This document shows, piece by piece, positions 21,577-31,104 of a stretch of 64,000 nt of DNA. The stretch is from Closterium sp. NIES-65. Taxonomy: Eukaryota; Streptophyta; Zygnematophyceae; Desmidiales; Closteriaceae. Under the pieces are notes generated by a model. The model had not been told where the DNA came from. It saw nothing but the letters and a program-made list of their open reading frames with translations, and made no database searches. Positions within the stretch are counted from its first letter, which is position 1. Every line of letters starts with the position of its first letter. Both the position numbers and the translations under genes were made by a program. The DNA lies in contig CANXME010001453.1 of assembly GCA_948144175.1 (NCBI GenBank), positions 806,001 to 870,000 on the forward strand, read 5' to 3'.

Positions 21577-22755
21577 ATGGCCGACTTCACGCTCGCCACA
21601 TTGACGCAGGAGCAACTTGATCGTCTCGTGCGTCAACTGGAGGATTCGGCGCTTGAAATCGCGACCCTCACGGCGGAACGTGACTCCGCCCGTCAACAAT
21701 CCACTGTGAACATACCGACGACATCCCATGCACCAACAAACGCATCTGCACATTCGGATGAGCCGATCATCATCTCGTCCGGCACACCAACACAACACGA
21801 CAGCACGGGACAACGTTCAGGCGCAGCCAGTGAGGGCGCCGCCCAGCCGATGCCTGGCATGGGAGGAAACTGGATCGCACCAAGCCCACGGGAGCCTCGA
21901 GAAGTCCGTCGGCACGTGGAATTTGCGGCGACAAGTGGCGAACAATCCAACATGGCACCAATGCCGCTCAAGCCGCAACGCCCGCCCTGCTTCGACCCAA
22001 GTCAACACGGCAGTCCGACAATTCAATCGTGGGTCTTCACGATGAACGTTTTCTTTGACGCCAATTACGTCGAGTCGGACGCCGCAAAGATCCGGTATGC
22101 GGTTTCACTGCTAAGGGGCCCCGCCATGGACTGGTGGCGAGTCATCGTGACGTCGCCACGCGCCTACGAGCCACCGTCGCACGAGGAAGGGCCCTCGGGT
22201 CCAGCTGTCACCTGGAGTTCGTTCTGCGAGACCGCCCAATACAGCACGTGGGATGCGTGGTGCGCAGGGCTTCGGGCGCGCTTTGAGCCGATCGCGGCTT
22301 CAATTTCGGTGCGTCAGAAACTGCGCACTTGGCGCCAGCTCGGGTCAGTTCAAGACTATACCAGCGGTTTTCTCGCACTTTGCGAGCAGGTCGGCTACAT
22401 GCACGAAGCGGAGCGGGTGGACCGTTACGTCGGAGGGCTGAAGCCGGACATCTCGCACGAGATGATGCTGCGCGGACTCTCTAATTTCAACGAGATTCTC
22501 GCGCTCGCCGAGAAGATCGACATTCTACGCCGACCGAGACCGGGGTCCTATTACGGACATCGTCCTCGGGGACCGACCGAGCACGCCACTGTACACGCCG
22601 TCGCAACGAATGCAGCTGCCGCACCGTTTAAGGGGCGCTGCTTTGCTTGCAACAGGCCGGGCCATCGCAAGAGCGAATGCCCAGAGGAGCTGAGGCGCCG
22701 AGGAGCAGAGCAGGGGAGGGAGTCTCAGAGGCAGGGAAACGCCAGCAGTCAGTAG
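21577..22755 (+). CDS. gag: Gypsy-2 Gag with CCHC zinc knuckle
   Basis: Codes for 392 residues from ATG 21577 to TAG 22753-22755. The open frame extends upstream, but this ATG matches the start of the Gypsy-1 gag. The middle carries the retrotransposon Gag core, with conserved PLKPQRPPCFDPS and ALCEQVGYMHEAER blocks. A nucleic-acid-binding knuckle CFACNRPGHRKSEC (CX2CX4HX4C) lies near the C terminus at about 22640-22681. It would form the virus-like particle. The last codons contain the slippery heptamer that sends a fraction of ribosomes into pol. No internal stop is seen, so this frame alone is intact. Confidence 0.93.
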   Translation: MADFTLATLTQEQLDRLVRQLEDSALEIATLTAERDSARQQSTVNIPTTSHAPTNASAHSDEPIIISSGTPTQHDSTGQRSGAASEGAAQPMPGMGGNWIAPSPREPREVRRHVEFAATSGEQSNMAPMPLKPQRPPCFDPSQHGSPTIQSWVFTMNVFFDANYVESDAAKIRYAVSLLRGPAMDWWRVIVTSPRAYEPPSHEEGPSGPAVTWSSFCETAQYSTWDAWCAGLRARFEPIAASISVRQKLRTWRQLGSVQDYTSGFLALCEQVGYMHEAERVDRYVGGLKPDISHEMMLRGLSNFNEILALAEKIDILRRPRPGSYYGHRPRGPTEHATVHAVATNAAAAPFKGRCFACNRPGHRKSECPEELRRRGAEQGRESQRQGNASSQ

Positions 22756-22775
22756 AAGTTGGGCCAACTACTGAC
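22734..22775 (+). promoter_or_regulatory. Predicted -1 ribosomal frameshift signal between gag and pol
   Basis: The slippery heptamer G GGA AAC (22734-22740) is positioned so that the gag frame reads GGA AAC. A -1 slip enters the pol frame, which is open from at least 22647. After a 7-nt spacer (22741-22747), GTCAGTAG (22748-22755) pairs perfectly with CTACTGAC (22768-22775). An inner 3-bp extension is possible. The gag stop TAG lies inside the 5' arm. The arrangement is canonical for programmed -1 frameshifting; function is inferred. Confidence 0.85.
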
Positions 22776-25094
22776 GAGACTGCCTGCTCGCCCAACCACA
22801 CCGACCCTCACCGAGTCACAGTACCGATTCATGCCATCGATCGGGCTCGGATGAATAAGGAGGGTACAGCGACGGATTGCCCGGTACTAATCTACGGGAA
22901 AATACAGGGAGCAGCAGTGAAGATTTTTATTGACGGAGGAGCAAGTCACAGCTTAGTTAATACCGCAACCGCACGGAAATTACAGTTAACACTTAACCGA
23001 TGCTTACCTGAGATAGATGCACGCTTAGTCGACGGCACGCCACTTGCTATACGGGAAAAGGTGGAGAGAGTAAAAGTCCGCTGCGGAGGGAACTTCGGGT
23101 TTACACAGGAAATGCTCGCAACGACACTGGATGGGCACGACATTTTATTGGGACGTGATTGGCTGCGACAGTATAACCCACGAATTGACTGGACGACGGG
23201 TAGCTGCACAGTGCGAAGTAGTGGTAACTGGGTCGTCCTACCTCGCTGGCAGCCACCCGAGTCTTCGACGGTCCAGGTCAACGCCATCACGATGAAACGG
23301 GCTGTCGCTGCTGGAGCTGACGTGTACGCAGTGGATATCGCATTAGTGGAAAAAGAGGAGCAGCCGAGTGATTTGCAGAAACTGTTGGCAGCCGTACCAC
23401 CCGAACTACAGGCACTACTGAAACGGTTCCCGGGTATCTTTCGGGATGACTTACCGCAAGGACTGCCACCTCAGCGGGCGCATGACCATAGGATCGAGTT
23501 AGAACCGGGGGCACAGCCAACTGTACAGCGCCAATTTCGACTGACACAGCCCGAGCTCGACGAGCTAAGGAAGCAGTTAGATTACCTGTTAGAGAAGCAG
23601 TTTATCCGACCGAGCTCGTCACCGTTCGCCGCGCCGATACTGTTCACACCGAAAAAAGACGGAGGGTTTCGCATGTGCATCGACTACCGAGCGCTTAACA
23701 GGGTAACAGTAAAATCACGATACCCCATCCCCCGCGCCGACGAACTGATCGATCAGCTGCGAACCGCACGAGTATTTTCGAAAATAGACTTACAGGGAGG
23801 TTACCATCAAATTCGGGTCGAACCATCGGACTGCGCCAAGACAGCATTTAGGACTAGGTACGGGTCATTCGAGTACACGGTGATGCCTTTCGGGCTGACC
23901 AACGCGCCCGCAACATTTCAGATGACCATGAACGAGGCGTTTAGGCCACTTTTAGATAAATGCGTCATAGTTTACCTCGACGACATCCTCGTTTACAGTC
24001 GGGACCAGCAGCAGCACTTAGTAGATCTCGAAGCAGTTTTTAAAATTTTAGACGCACATCGGTTACTCACCAAGGGCTCCAAGTGCGAGTTTTTTCAGGA
24101 CCGGCTAGAGTTTTTAGGTCACGTCATTTCGGAGGCTGGGGTTGAGATAGACCCTAAGAAGCTGGATACCGTAAAAGCGTGGCATCCCCCGACGAACATC
24201 ACGGAACTGCAGAGCTTTTTAGGGTTTGTTAATTACGTTCGTCGGTTCGTCCCCGACATGGCACGCTTAACAGCCCCGCTCACTGATTTACTGCGTAAGG
24301 GGGTCCCTTTTACGTGGGGGGAGAAAGAGCATGCTGCCTTCTCTGCCCTGAAAAATGTTATCTGTTTACCACCCGTCCTACGCATCGCTGACCCACACCG
24401 CCCCTTTGAAGTTGTTGCAGACGCGAGTGACATCGCCATCGGAGCCGTACTGTTACAGGACTTCGGCAACGGCCTCCAACCCATCGCCTACGAATCACGC
24501 AAGCTACATCCACCTGAGCGAAATTACCCGATACCCGACCGCGAAATGCTCGCAATCGTGCATGCATTCAAGGTGTGGCGCTGCTACTTGACCGGCGCAG
24601 ACGTGACAGTACGGACAGACCATCGATCCCTACAGTACCTTCGCGCACAGCCCCACCTCAACCCACGACAGATTCGGTGGCTCGACTTCCTCGAGTCGAA
24701 TTTCCACTATACGGTCACATATAAAAAAGGAGCCTCGAATATCGCCGACGCACTGACCCGCCCCACTGCCCAAATCCATGCGATACTACTCGCCCAGACC
24801 AGCCCGTTACTGACAGGACTATTTACCCACGGATAACAAACAGACCCATTCTTCACATGAGGAAATTCACAGCAATTCGCAGCAGCCAAGGGAGTCTATT
24901 ACGTAAAAGCTGGATCCGACCGCATCTGGGTACCAGGGTACACGCTACTACGGGAACTACTGTTACAGGAGGCACACGACGGAGTTACCTCGGGACATTT
25001 CGGAGTAGAAAAAACACGGCAGCAGCTGCAGCGGTACTATTACTGGCCGGAAATGTTGACCGACGTGCAACGACACGTGGCATCGTGTCCCACT
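22734..25094 (+). pseudogene. pol: Gypsy-2 Pol, protease-RT-RNase H part
   Basis: Entered by frameshift; the frame is open from 22647 and needs no ATG. Order: aspartic protease (FIDGGASHSL near 22925), RT with the YLDD box at 23973-23984, RNase H (VADASDIAIGAVLL near 24415, then DREMLAIVHAFK), and the start of integrase with its HHCC finger up to the first Cys of CPTC at 25086. TAA at 24834-24836 replaces a Tyr codon of Gypsy-1, and TGA follows at 24858-24860. Both fall in the RNase H-integrase spacer. At 25095 a copia derivative interrupts the zinc finger. Confidence 0.92.
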
Positions 25095-25933
25095 TGTCAG
25101 AATGTTATCTTATGTTCTAGCCTGTAGTGGGGTGCTCTATAGCGAGTACAACCCTTCTAGGGTTTGCTATTTGTATCCTCATTCCTGCTAGTTCAATCCT
25201 CTTTCTTTCTTCTAATTTTGTCATGCTATCAGAGCAGGTCGATCCCTTTGGATCGATCCTGTGGGTGGGTTACCACCTCGCTTCCGCTGCAACGCTTTCC
25301 TTCCCGCCGTGCGCCCCGAGGCGCGCGGCGGTTTTCTGCCCGCCGTGCGCCCCGAGGCGCGCGGCGGTTTTCTCCCCGCCGCTCGCCCCGATGCGCGCGG
25401 CGGTTCTCTGCCCGCTGTGGTACTAAGGGGGGGTGAAGGGGGAGTGGAGCTAGGGGTGAAGCAGGGTGTGTGTGTCAAGGGAGGTGGTACTGTTTGGGGG
25501 AGGTTGAACGGAGGTTGCCGTCGTGTCGCCAGCAGCACCTGTAGTCCGGGGAGTTGCTCCGGTAGCCCAGTCGTAGCCACCTGTGCCAGTCGCCCGTGGG
25601 TCCGTTGCTCGTCTGCCGCTACTTTAGCCGCGGGGCCAGTTACTCCAGTAGTCCGGGGGCTTCGCCCGGTAGCCGCTGTGCCAGTGTGCCTCCTGTTGCC
25701 CGTGTGTCTGCAGCTTCAGCCGTCGCCTCCTATCTCCTCTCCTCTCAGTCTCTCTCCTCCTCCTCACTTGCCCGTTGTGACTACCTCTAGCTTTGCTCAT
25801 AATTCTTAACTTTAAACTATTGCTTCTTGAACTTGTGCTCAGAATGTGTGGTGACATTGTGATCCACCCTGAGCTTGTACTGCTTTGCCTGCTCTGCTGA
25901 TTACACCCCACTTTCTTTCTTCTAATTTTGTCA
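25095..25933 (+). mobile_element. Non-autonomous copia derivative, 839 bp
   Basis: Begins tgtcagaat and ends ttttgtca, flanked by ccact (25090-25094 and 25934-25938). The 5' LTR (25095-25223, 129 bp) is related to the Copia-1/2 LTRs through tgtcag and tgtagtggggt. Next come a tatcagagc primer-like site and hairpins that include three tandem copies of a GCGCC-CCGA-GGCGC type hairpin (about 25303-25400). No gag or pol is present. Near 25843-25875 it has the gtgatccaccctgagc segment of the copia 3' region. The 3' LTR is cut down to its last 25 bp or so, a deletion that leaves the outer end and duplication intact. Confidence 0.87.
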
Positions 25934-25938
25934 CCACT

Positions 25939-27093
25939 TGCCAACTCATGAAGTCAACCAGGAAGCGGCCAGCGGGACAATTACAACCAATCCCACCTCC
26001 AGAGCGTGCTTGGCAGCAGGTGACGATGGACTTCGTCACGGGGTTACTGGCCGGGGCGAGTGGGAATGACGCGATCCTGGTCGTCGTCGATCGACTAACG
26101 AAAATGGCACATTTCGCAGCATGCAGGAAATCAAAATCAATCACAGCCGAGGAAACAGCCCGACTCTTCATCGCCACTGTCGTTCGACTGCACGGGATAC
26201 CAGCGTCGATCATCAGCGACAGGGACACGAAGTTTACCAGTAATTTCTGGCGGAACCTGTGGCAGCAGTTCGGCACGATACTTCAATTCAGTTCATCGTA
26301 TCACCCCGAAACCGACGGACAGACAGAACGGACAAACCAGACTATGGAGCAGCTCATTCGAGCCACGTGTGACGACCCAAACACGTGGGAGCAGCAGCTG
26401 CCTCTCATCGAGTTCGCATACAACAACGCGCCATCTGCCACGACCCAACAGTCGCCATTCTACTTGAATTACGGACAGAACCCAACATTACCCATGACAC
26501 CAAACCCCGACAATCCCGTTCCACGCGCACAACAGTTCGCCGAGATTTTGCAAGCAGCACGGACCAGGGCAGCAGAAGCAATCAAAAAATCAAATATCAT
26601 CGCTAAACGCAACGCTGATCGCCACCGCAGACCCGTCACCTATCAGCCCGACGACCTCGTTTTACTCGACACTCAGAACCTCCGCCTGCCCATCACTCCC
26701 AAACTCCGCCCTCGATACTGTGGGCCATTTCGAATCAGTCACATGATCACACCTGTCACCGCGCACCTCCTCCTTCCTGCTGACTGGTACGTCAGCCCCT
26801 CGTTCCACGTCAGCCTGCTTCGCCCTTACGTACCATCCACCAGCCAACTCCCACGACATCGACCATCCAGCATGTCACGACCACCAACCGAACCAGTCAT
26901 CACCCCCAACAAAATCTTGAGCCACAGAGTTCGCGACCCTCGAGGAGCCCGAAAAGTTGAGTTTCTGATCCGCTGGAAAGATCGTACACTCACCGAGGAC
27001 AACTGGGTTCCCCCGGACAGAATTGAAAACCACCCTGTCGTCACCGACTATCTGCGCAGCCGAAACTTCAAAGACGTCCACGCGCTTTCGTAA
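25939..27093 (+). pseudogene. Gypsy-2 integrase core and chromodomain
   Basis: Resumes Pol directly after the target duplication, starting at the second Cys of the zinc finger; the 844-bp gain shifts the frame by one. It has the integrase core D,D,E signatures (VTMDF near 26025, SDRD near 26215, ETDGQTER near 26308), a C-terminal DNA-binding region, and a chromodomain (about 26910-27075, with LIRWKDRTLTEDNWVPP) that makes the element a chromovirus. It ends TAA 27091-27093. The segment itself has no stop, but it cannot be translated with the rest of Pol. Confidence 0.9.
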
Positions 27094-27101
27094 GGAGGAC
27101 T

Positions 27102-27119
27102 TTTAGGAGGGGGGGGTAG
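27102..27119 (+). promoter_or_regulatory. Gypsy-2 polypurine tract
   Basis: A purine run aggaggggggggg followed by tag, immediately before the 3' LTR at 27120. It would prime plus-strand DNA synthesis. Confidence 0.75.
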
Positions 27120-27450
27120 TGTAAGGAAATTCCCTTTTCCTTACTTCGCATCCCTGCTCAACGCGTACATCACTGTAGCACCTCAGTCAGCACTGTTACC
27201 ACTCGCGACCATCGCATCATTCATCATCCCGCCATTTTCGCACATCGCATCCCGACCTCACGGCTCGGCTGGTAACCCGCGCTCCGGGCCTACGCTTCGA
27301 CACTTTCCCAACCTCAGGCCCAGGCTCGTCGCGCGACCATTACCGTTACCACTGTAGTTTCGCTATATATTCTTCGCTCATGCCTTCGCTCATTGTACTC
27401 TTGCTTCGATAGTGCAATTCTCGTTCATTCACTCAATTGCACTCGTAACA
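27120..27450 (+). repeat. Gypsy-2 3' LTR
   Basis: 331 bp with three differences from the 5' LTR (ccgtt/ctgtt, gctat/gccat, ccaag/ccagg contexts). It carries the same TATA box, now about 250 bp upstream of the F-box start, pointing toward it. Confidence 0.93.
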
Positions 27451-27624
27451 GTCTTACAGAACGGGCAGCGAGAATGGAGTTTGTGGGTCCACCCAGGTCG
27501 CGTGATCTGGCTAGTAGCCAGCGTGTGGATGAGCTAGGTGACGAGCACGAGCGTCCTCGCTACGAGCATCCAGGTCGATCGGTCAGCAGCAGCAGCAGCA
27601 GATCGCGGGAATTCTCTAGCGTCA

Positions 27625-29619
27625 ATGAACAGTCTGCCTGACGAAATTCTTTCCAGAATTCTCTTTCTCGCAGCAACCCCCCACATCGACTCTCAACTCG
27701 ACGCTGCCGCGAGTGACACGGTGCCCAGCGTGGATTCCGATGTCAGCCCGTGCCATGGCATGGGGATGGTGTCGAAGCGATGGGCCTTGCTGCTGCCCGT
27801 CGTGCGCATCACCGCTGCTGCAGACTCGCCATCTCGTCGGGAGGACTCTGCCGATCAATACGACTCGCTGCTTCCCGCCTCCACGCTCTCCGCGCCCGCG
27901 CTCTTCCGCGCCTTGTCCCGCGCGCCAAGCGCGACTTCACTCACGCTGGGCGATGACGCCCTCGATCTCTACGACCACCACTTCCTTACCTCGCTGCTCG
28001 CCGCTTGTCCCAAGCTCACGCAGGTGAGCTTCGGCGAGCCTTGTTTTACCGCCGCACCGCCGCCCTTCACGATCGGCCTCGCACCGCTCGACTCATTCTT
28101 CCGCGCTGCAGCGCCGCAGTTACAGGAGCTCGCGCTGCTGCTTCCTCCCGTCGTCACGAGACTTCCTGATTCCATCTCGTCGCTGTCCTCGCTGCGCGTG
28201 CTTCGCCTGCGCTCCAACACGTTGCAACAGCTCCCGGACGGACTGTGCCATCTGCGCGCACTTCAGGAGCTGCATCTCACCTGCCCCATGCTGCAGGAGC
28301 TGCCCGAGAACTTGGGGCAGCTGAAAGCTTTGAGGCACCTGTCCATGAGGAGGGGGTGCAGGAGCTCGTACCGCCCGCCCGATTCTCTAGGCGACCTCTC
28401 GTTGCTCTCCTCCCTCCGCATTAACGGAAATCTGCAGCAGCTGCGGCGCCTGGAGCTGCGACACTTCGAGGGCGAGCTGCCAGACGCGTGGGCGAAGCTG
28501 GAAGAGGTTTCGCTGGACAAGTGCAGCATGCGCTCTCTCCCGCCCACATGGCTGGAGACCCTCACTCGCCTCACCCTCCGCTCCTGCGACCACCTCGAGC
28601 CTCTCCCCATCCACCACATCCCCTGCGATTTACCGCTGCGACACTTGACTGTCGAGGGTGTTTGGTCCACTGTGCCGTTCCACCCACTCAGCCGACTCAC
28701 CTCCCTCCAACGCCTCAAGGTCTTGGGTTCAAGGTCCCGTGGCAACGTGAATGTGGACTTTCCTGTGGGCTTGTTCGCCTTGCCGTCGCTGTCGCACGTG
28801 AGTGTGGACAGGGTGAAGTGGGTGGAACAATGCGACCAAGGCGAAGGATCACTGCTGGGCTATCTGCCTCTATCCCTCACTTCAGAAACCGCCGCTGCTG
28901 CTGCTGCCTCGGCCGCCGCCACTGCTGCAGTTGCCGCCCCTCCTGCTGTCGCTGCTCTTGCTGCTGCTGCCGCCACTGCGGGTGCTGCTTTTGCCACTGC
29001 TGCTGCTGCCGTCGCCGCCGCCACTGCTACCGCTGCCGCTCAAGCGGGGAAGAGCTCGCCTCTCAGCCCCTCGTTGCAGCCCCTGGAGTTGCGCTTAGGC
29101 AATGATAGCTCGCACGGCAGCTACCTATCCGCCCGCGTCTGGTCCCTCTGCTCACTCACGCACCTCGCCATCTCCGCTCTCAAGCCCTGCACTCTCGTGC
29201 TTTCCGCCTTTCGCCTCCTCACCAACCTCCGCTCTCTCTCCCTCTCTGCCTGCTTTCTCCGCCTTCCAGACTCTGTCTCTCTCCTCGCCCCATCGCTCCA
29301 GTCGTTATCTCTGGAGTACAATTTTCGCTCCACCTTTAGCAGCGGCAGCAGCGGCGGCGATGGCGACGGCAGCTGCAGCAGCTTGGAATGCAAGCGCCTC
29401 GCTCTGCCCGCGTTCATCTCCCACCTCACCTCCCTCACCGAGGTCCACCTCACAGATGTCTTCATCCCCTCTCCCCCTCCTCACCTCGCCCGCCTGCTTT
29501 CACTTCGGAAATTATGCATCAAGGAGAGCGCCTACTTTCCACACACTGGGACCTTCGTTCCAGACAACATCAGAGAAGAGGGTTCTATCATTTCTGGAAA
29601 GGATGACCAGGATGACTAG
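27625..29619 (+). CDS. F-box / leucine-rich-repeat protein
   Basis: Codes for 664 residues from ATG 27625. An F-box-like start (SLPDEILSRILFL, residues 3-15, with a later VSKRWALLLP) suggests an SCF ubiquitin-ligase substrate adaptor. From about residue 165 there are leucine-rich repeats of the plant LPxxLxxLxxL type (LPDSISSLSSLRVLRL, LPDGLCHLRALQELHL and others). Residues about 425-475 are an Ala-rich low-complexity stretch encoded by GCN repeats. The frame stops at 29617-29619, while LRR coding continues one frame away at 29603, so the annotated end is uncertain: a frameshift, an unseen intron, or two genes. The nearest upstream DNA is the Gypsy-2 LTR. The substrate is unknown. Confidence 0.8.
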   Translation: MNSLPDEILSRILFLAATPHIDSQLDAAASDTVPSVDSDVSPCHGMGMVSKRWALLLPVVRITAAADSPSRREDSADQYDSLLPASTLSAPALFRALSRAPSATSLTLGDDALDLYDHHFLTSLLAACPKLTQVSFGEPCFTAAPPPFTIGLAPLDSFFRAAAPQLQELALLLPPVVTRLPDSISSLSSLRVLRLRSNTLQQLPDGLCHLRALQELHLTCPMLQELPENLGQLKALRHLSMRRGCRSSYRPPDSLGDLSLLSSLRINGNLQQLRRLELRHFEGELPDAWAKLEEVSLDKCSMRSLPPTWLETLTRLTLRSCDHLEPLPIHHIPCDLPLRHLTVEGVWSTVPFHPLSRLTSLQRLKVLGSRSRGNVNVDFPVGLFALPSLSHVSVDRVKWVEQCDQGEGSLLGYLPLSLTSETAAAAAASAAATAAVAAPPAVAALAAAAATAGAAFATAAAAVAAATATAAAQAGKSSPLSPSLQPLELRLGNDSSHGSYLSARVWSLCSLTHLAISALKPCTLVLSAFRLLTNLRSLSLSACFLRLPDSVSLLAPSLQSLSLEYNFRSTFSSGSSGGDGDGSCSSLECKRLALPAFISHLTSLTEVHLTDVFIPSPPPHLARLLSLRKLCIKESAYFPHTGTFVPDNIREEGSIISGKDDQDD

Positions 29620-30334
29620 TCCAGAAGAGCTGCTTGCACAGTGTAGTCAGTTGGAGCATCTGCCTCAAGAGTTTGGCTCCCTTGGGGCACTAACGAAGGT
29701 GACTATTGAGGGGGTGTTTTCCTCTCTGCCAAACACTCTCAGCGGCCTGTCTTCCCTGCAAGAAGCATCCTTGACCTCCCCAGTTCTTGCCAGCCTGCCT
29801 CCCTCCTTTTGTCTCCTCTCTCGCCTGCACACACTCACCATAACCGGCAGTGGCTGCCTTGTCACCCTGCCCGCTGATTTCGGCTCCCTAGGCGCCCTCC
29901 AACACCTCTCCATCCACTCCTGCTCTCACTTGCAGAGCCTTCCCGACTCGTTCTCCTCGCTCGTCTCCCTCGTCCGTCTCACCATCACACAGTGCCCTAA
30001 CCTTTCCAACCTCGCTCATGGTTTCGGCTCCCTGCCCCGACTAGCCCGGCTGACAATCAACGGCTGTGAATCCTTCACTCACCTGCCCGCCTCCTTCCCC
30101 TCTCTGCTGTCCCTCCGTGTGGCCGACTTCCGCCGCTGCGAGCGCCTGCACTCACTGCCTCCTCAGATGGGCCTGCTGCCGCTCCTGGAAGTGCTGCATC
30201 TACAGGACTGTTCAGCACTCAAGTCTCTCCCGGATTCACTCAGATGGGCCAGGTCACTCAGGCATGTCGATGTGTCTTACAGTGGGTTGGATAAAGAGGG
30301 AGGTTCGGCGGGCTGGTGTGGCACAGGAGTATAG
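29603..30334 (+). CDS. Leucine-rich-repeat continuation or separate LRR gene
   Basis: Codes for 243 residues from ATG 29603, overlapping the preceding stop by 17 bases in a different frame. It is almost entirely LRRs of the same class (LPQEFGSLGALTKVTIEG, LPADFGSLGALQHLSIH, LPDSFSSLVSLVRLTI, LPPQMGLLPLLEVLHL), about eight repeats, ending in a short Gly-rich tail. The repeats continue those upstream, so I favour one gene with a frameshift or short intron in about 29540-29630; no strong donor-acceptor pair is obvious there. A separate LRR protein is possible. Confidence 0.7.
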   Translation: MTRMTSPEELLAQCSQLEHLPQEFGSLGALTKVTIEGVFSSLPNTLSGLSSLQEASLTSPVLASLPPSFCLLSRLHTLTITGSGCLVTLPADFGSLGALQHLSIHSCSHLQSLPDSFSSLVSLVRLTITQCPNLSNLAHGFGSLPRLARLTINGCESFTHLPASFPSLLSLRVADFRRCERLHSLPPQMGLLPLLEVLHLQDCSALKSLPDSLRWARSLRHVDVSYSGLDKEGGSAGWCGTGV

Positions 30335-31104
30335 GTTGAATGGGAGACATATTTGTGGTAGTATCCTTTGATGAAACCCTTTGTCTGGTTATCATGAACT
30401 CCCAAAATATGAGATCGGGGTACTGAGTGAGGTGGGGCCCGAATTTCCTTTTGAAGCACCCTTTGTTGGAATCAGGGTGGAAGTAAGAAAGAAACTTACT
30501 GGTAGTATGGTATGGTAGTCTTTGGGAAATTGAGAATGAATGAGGAATGTTGGCATACAGAAGGGAGGGATATTGAGGAAGGGTCTAGGGTTGCTAAACA
30601 AATTTCAAGCCATTCTTGTCATGTCAGCACATGTTGGAAAGTACTGTACTGCTGCTTATCGTGGTACCGAAGCACACCGAGGAAAGAACGACTGCGTCTC
30701 ACCCATTCGTAGCGTCGATGCATGAGAAGCCCAAGGCATCGAACGGACGTGCGACCCTCGGCTCTCGAGCATGCGACAATCGAGACCAGATTCCGTCAAA
30801 CTGGCGGCCGAATTTTGACGGCATGCAATTTCGAGGAGGATTTTGGGGTGGGAGGAAGAAGCAAAGCCCAAGACTCCAACTTCAAACACACAGATTTGAC
30901 TTCATCTGCTACTGACAGAGTTCGCTGGTTGAAGTGCCAGCTAGTTTTGAGTTATGATGTGAAAAGTAGAACTAGGAACTCCTGGTGCTGCACGCATGAG
31001 AATCTGACAGGGTTCGATGCATTGCGCTTGCCGGTCTACGATGATGGATTCCTTGCATCGCACAACTCGCTGATTGCTTCGCGAAGCTAACGACTGCGTG
31101 AGCC
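30335..31104. other. Intergenic: LRR 3' region and leader of the giant gene
   Basis: About 770 bp, less GC-rich than the neighbouring genes. It probably holds the LRR transcript end and the promoter and 5' leader of the coiled-coil gene. Small open frames (for example 30722-31090) lack domains and I do not call them. No clear TATA box was identified. Confidence 0.55.

Larger units (their letters stand above)
21066..27450 (+). mobile_element. Gypsy-2: younger Ty3/gypsy chromovirus
   Basis: 331-bp LTRs (21066-21396 and 27120-27450) that differ at three positions, flanked by gtctt (21061-21065 and 27451-27455). It has an intact-looking primer site, gag, a gag-pol frameshift signal, protease, RT, RNase H, integrase and chromodomain. 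Two in-frame stops (24834-24836 TAA, 24858-24860 TGA) and an 839-bp insertion at 25095 inactivate Pol. It is the same family as Gypsy-1, and lies about 170 bp upstream of the F-box start codon. Confidence 0.96.

Noticed and set aside
25095..25933. Independent DNA transposon or MITE
   Set aside because: No terminal inverted repeats. The LTR-like start, primer-site-like sequence, copia 3'-region homology and 5-bp duplication identify it as a copia derivative.
27393..27641. Alternative start frame running from the Gypsy-2 LTR toward the F-box gene
   Set aside because: It ends at 27641 in a different frame and shows no domain; the F-box start at 27625 explains the coding signal.
30722..31090. 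Small gene before the giant coiled-coil gene
   Set aside because: 122 codons, no domain, no supported start context, and overlapping the likely 5' leader.
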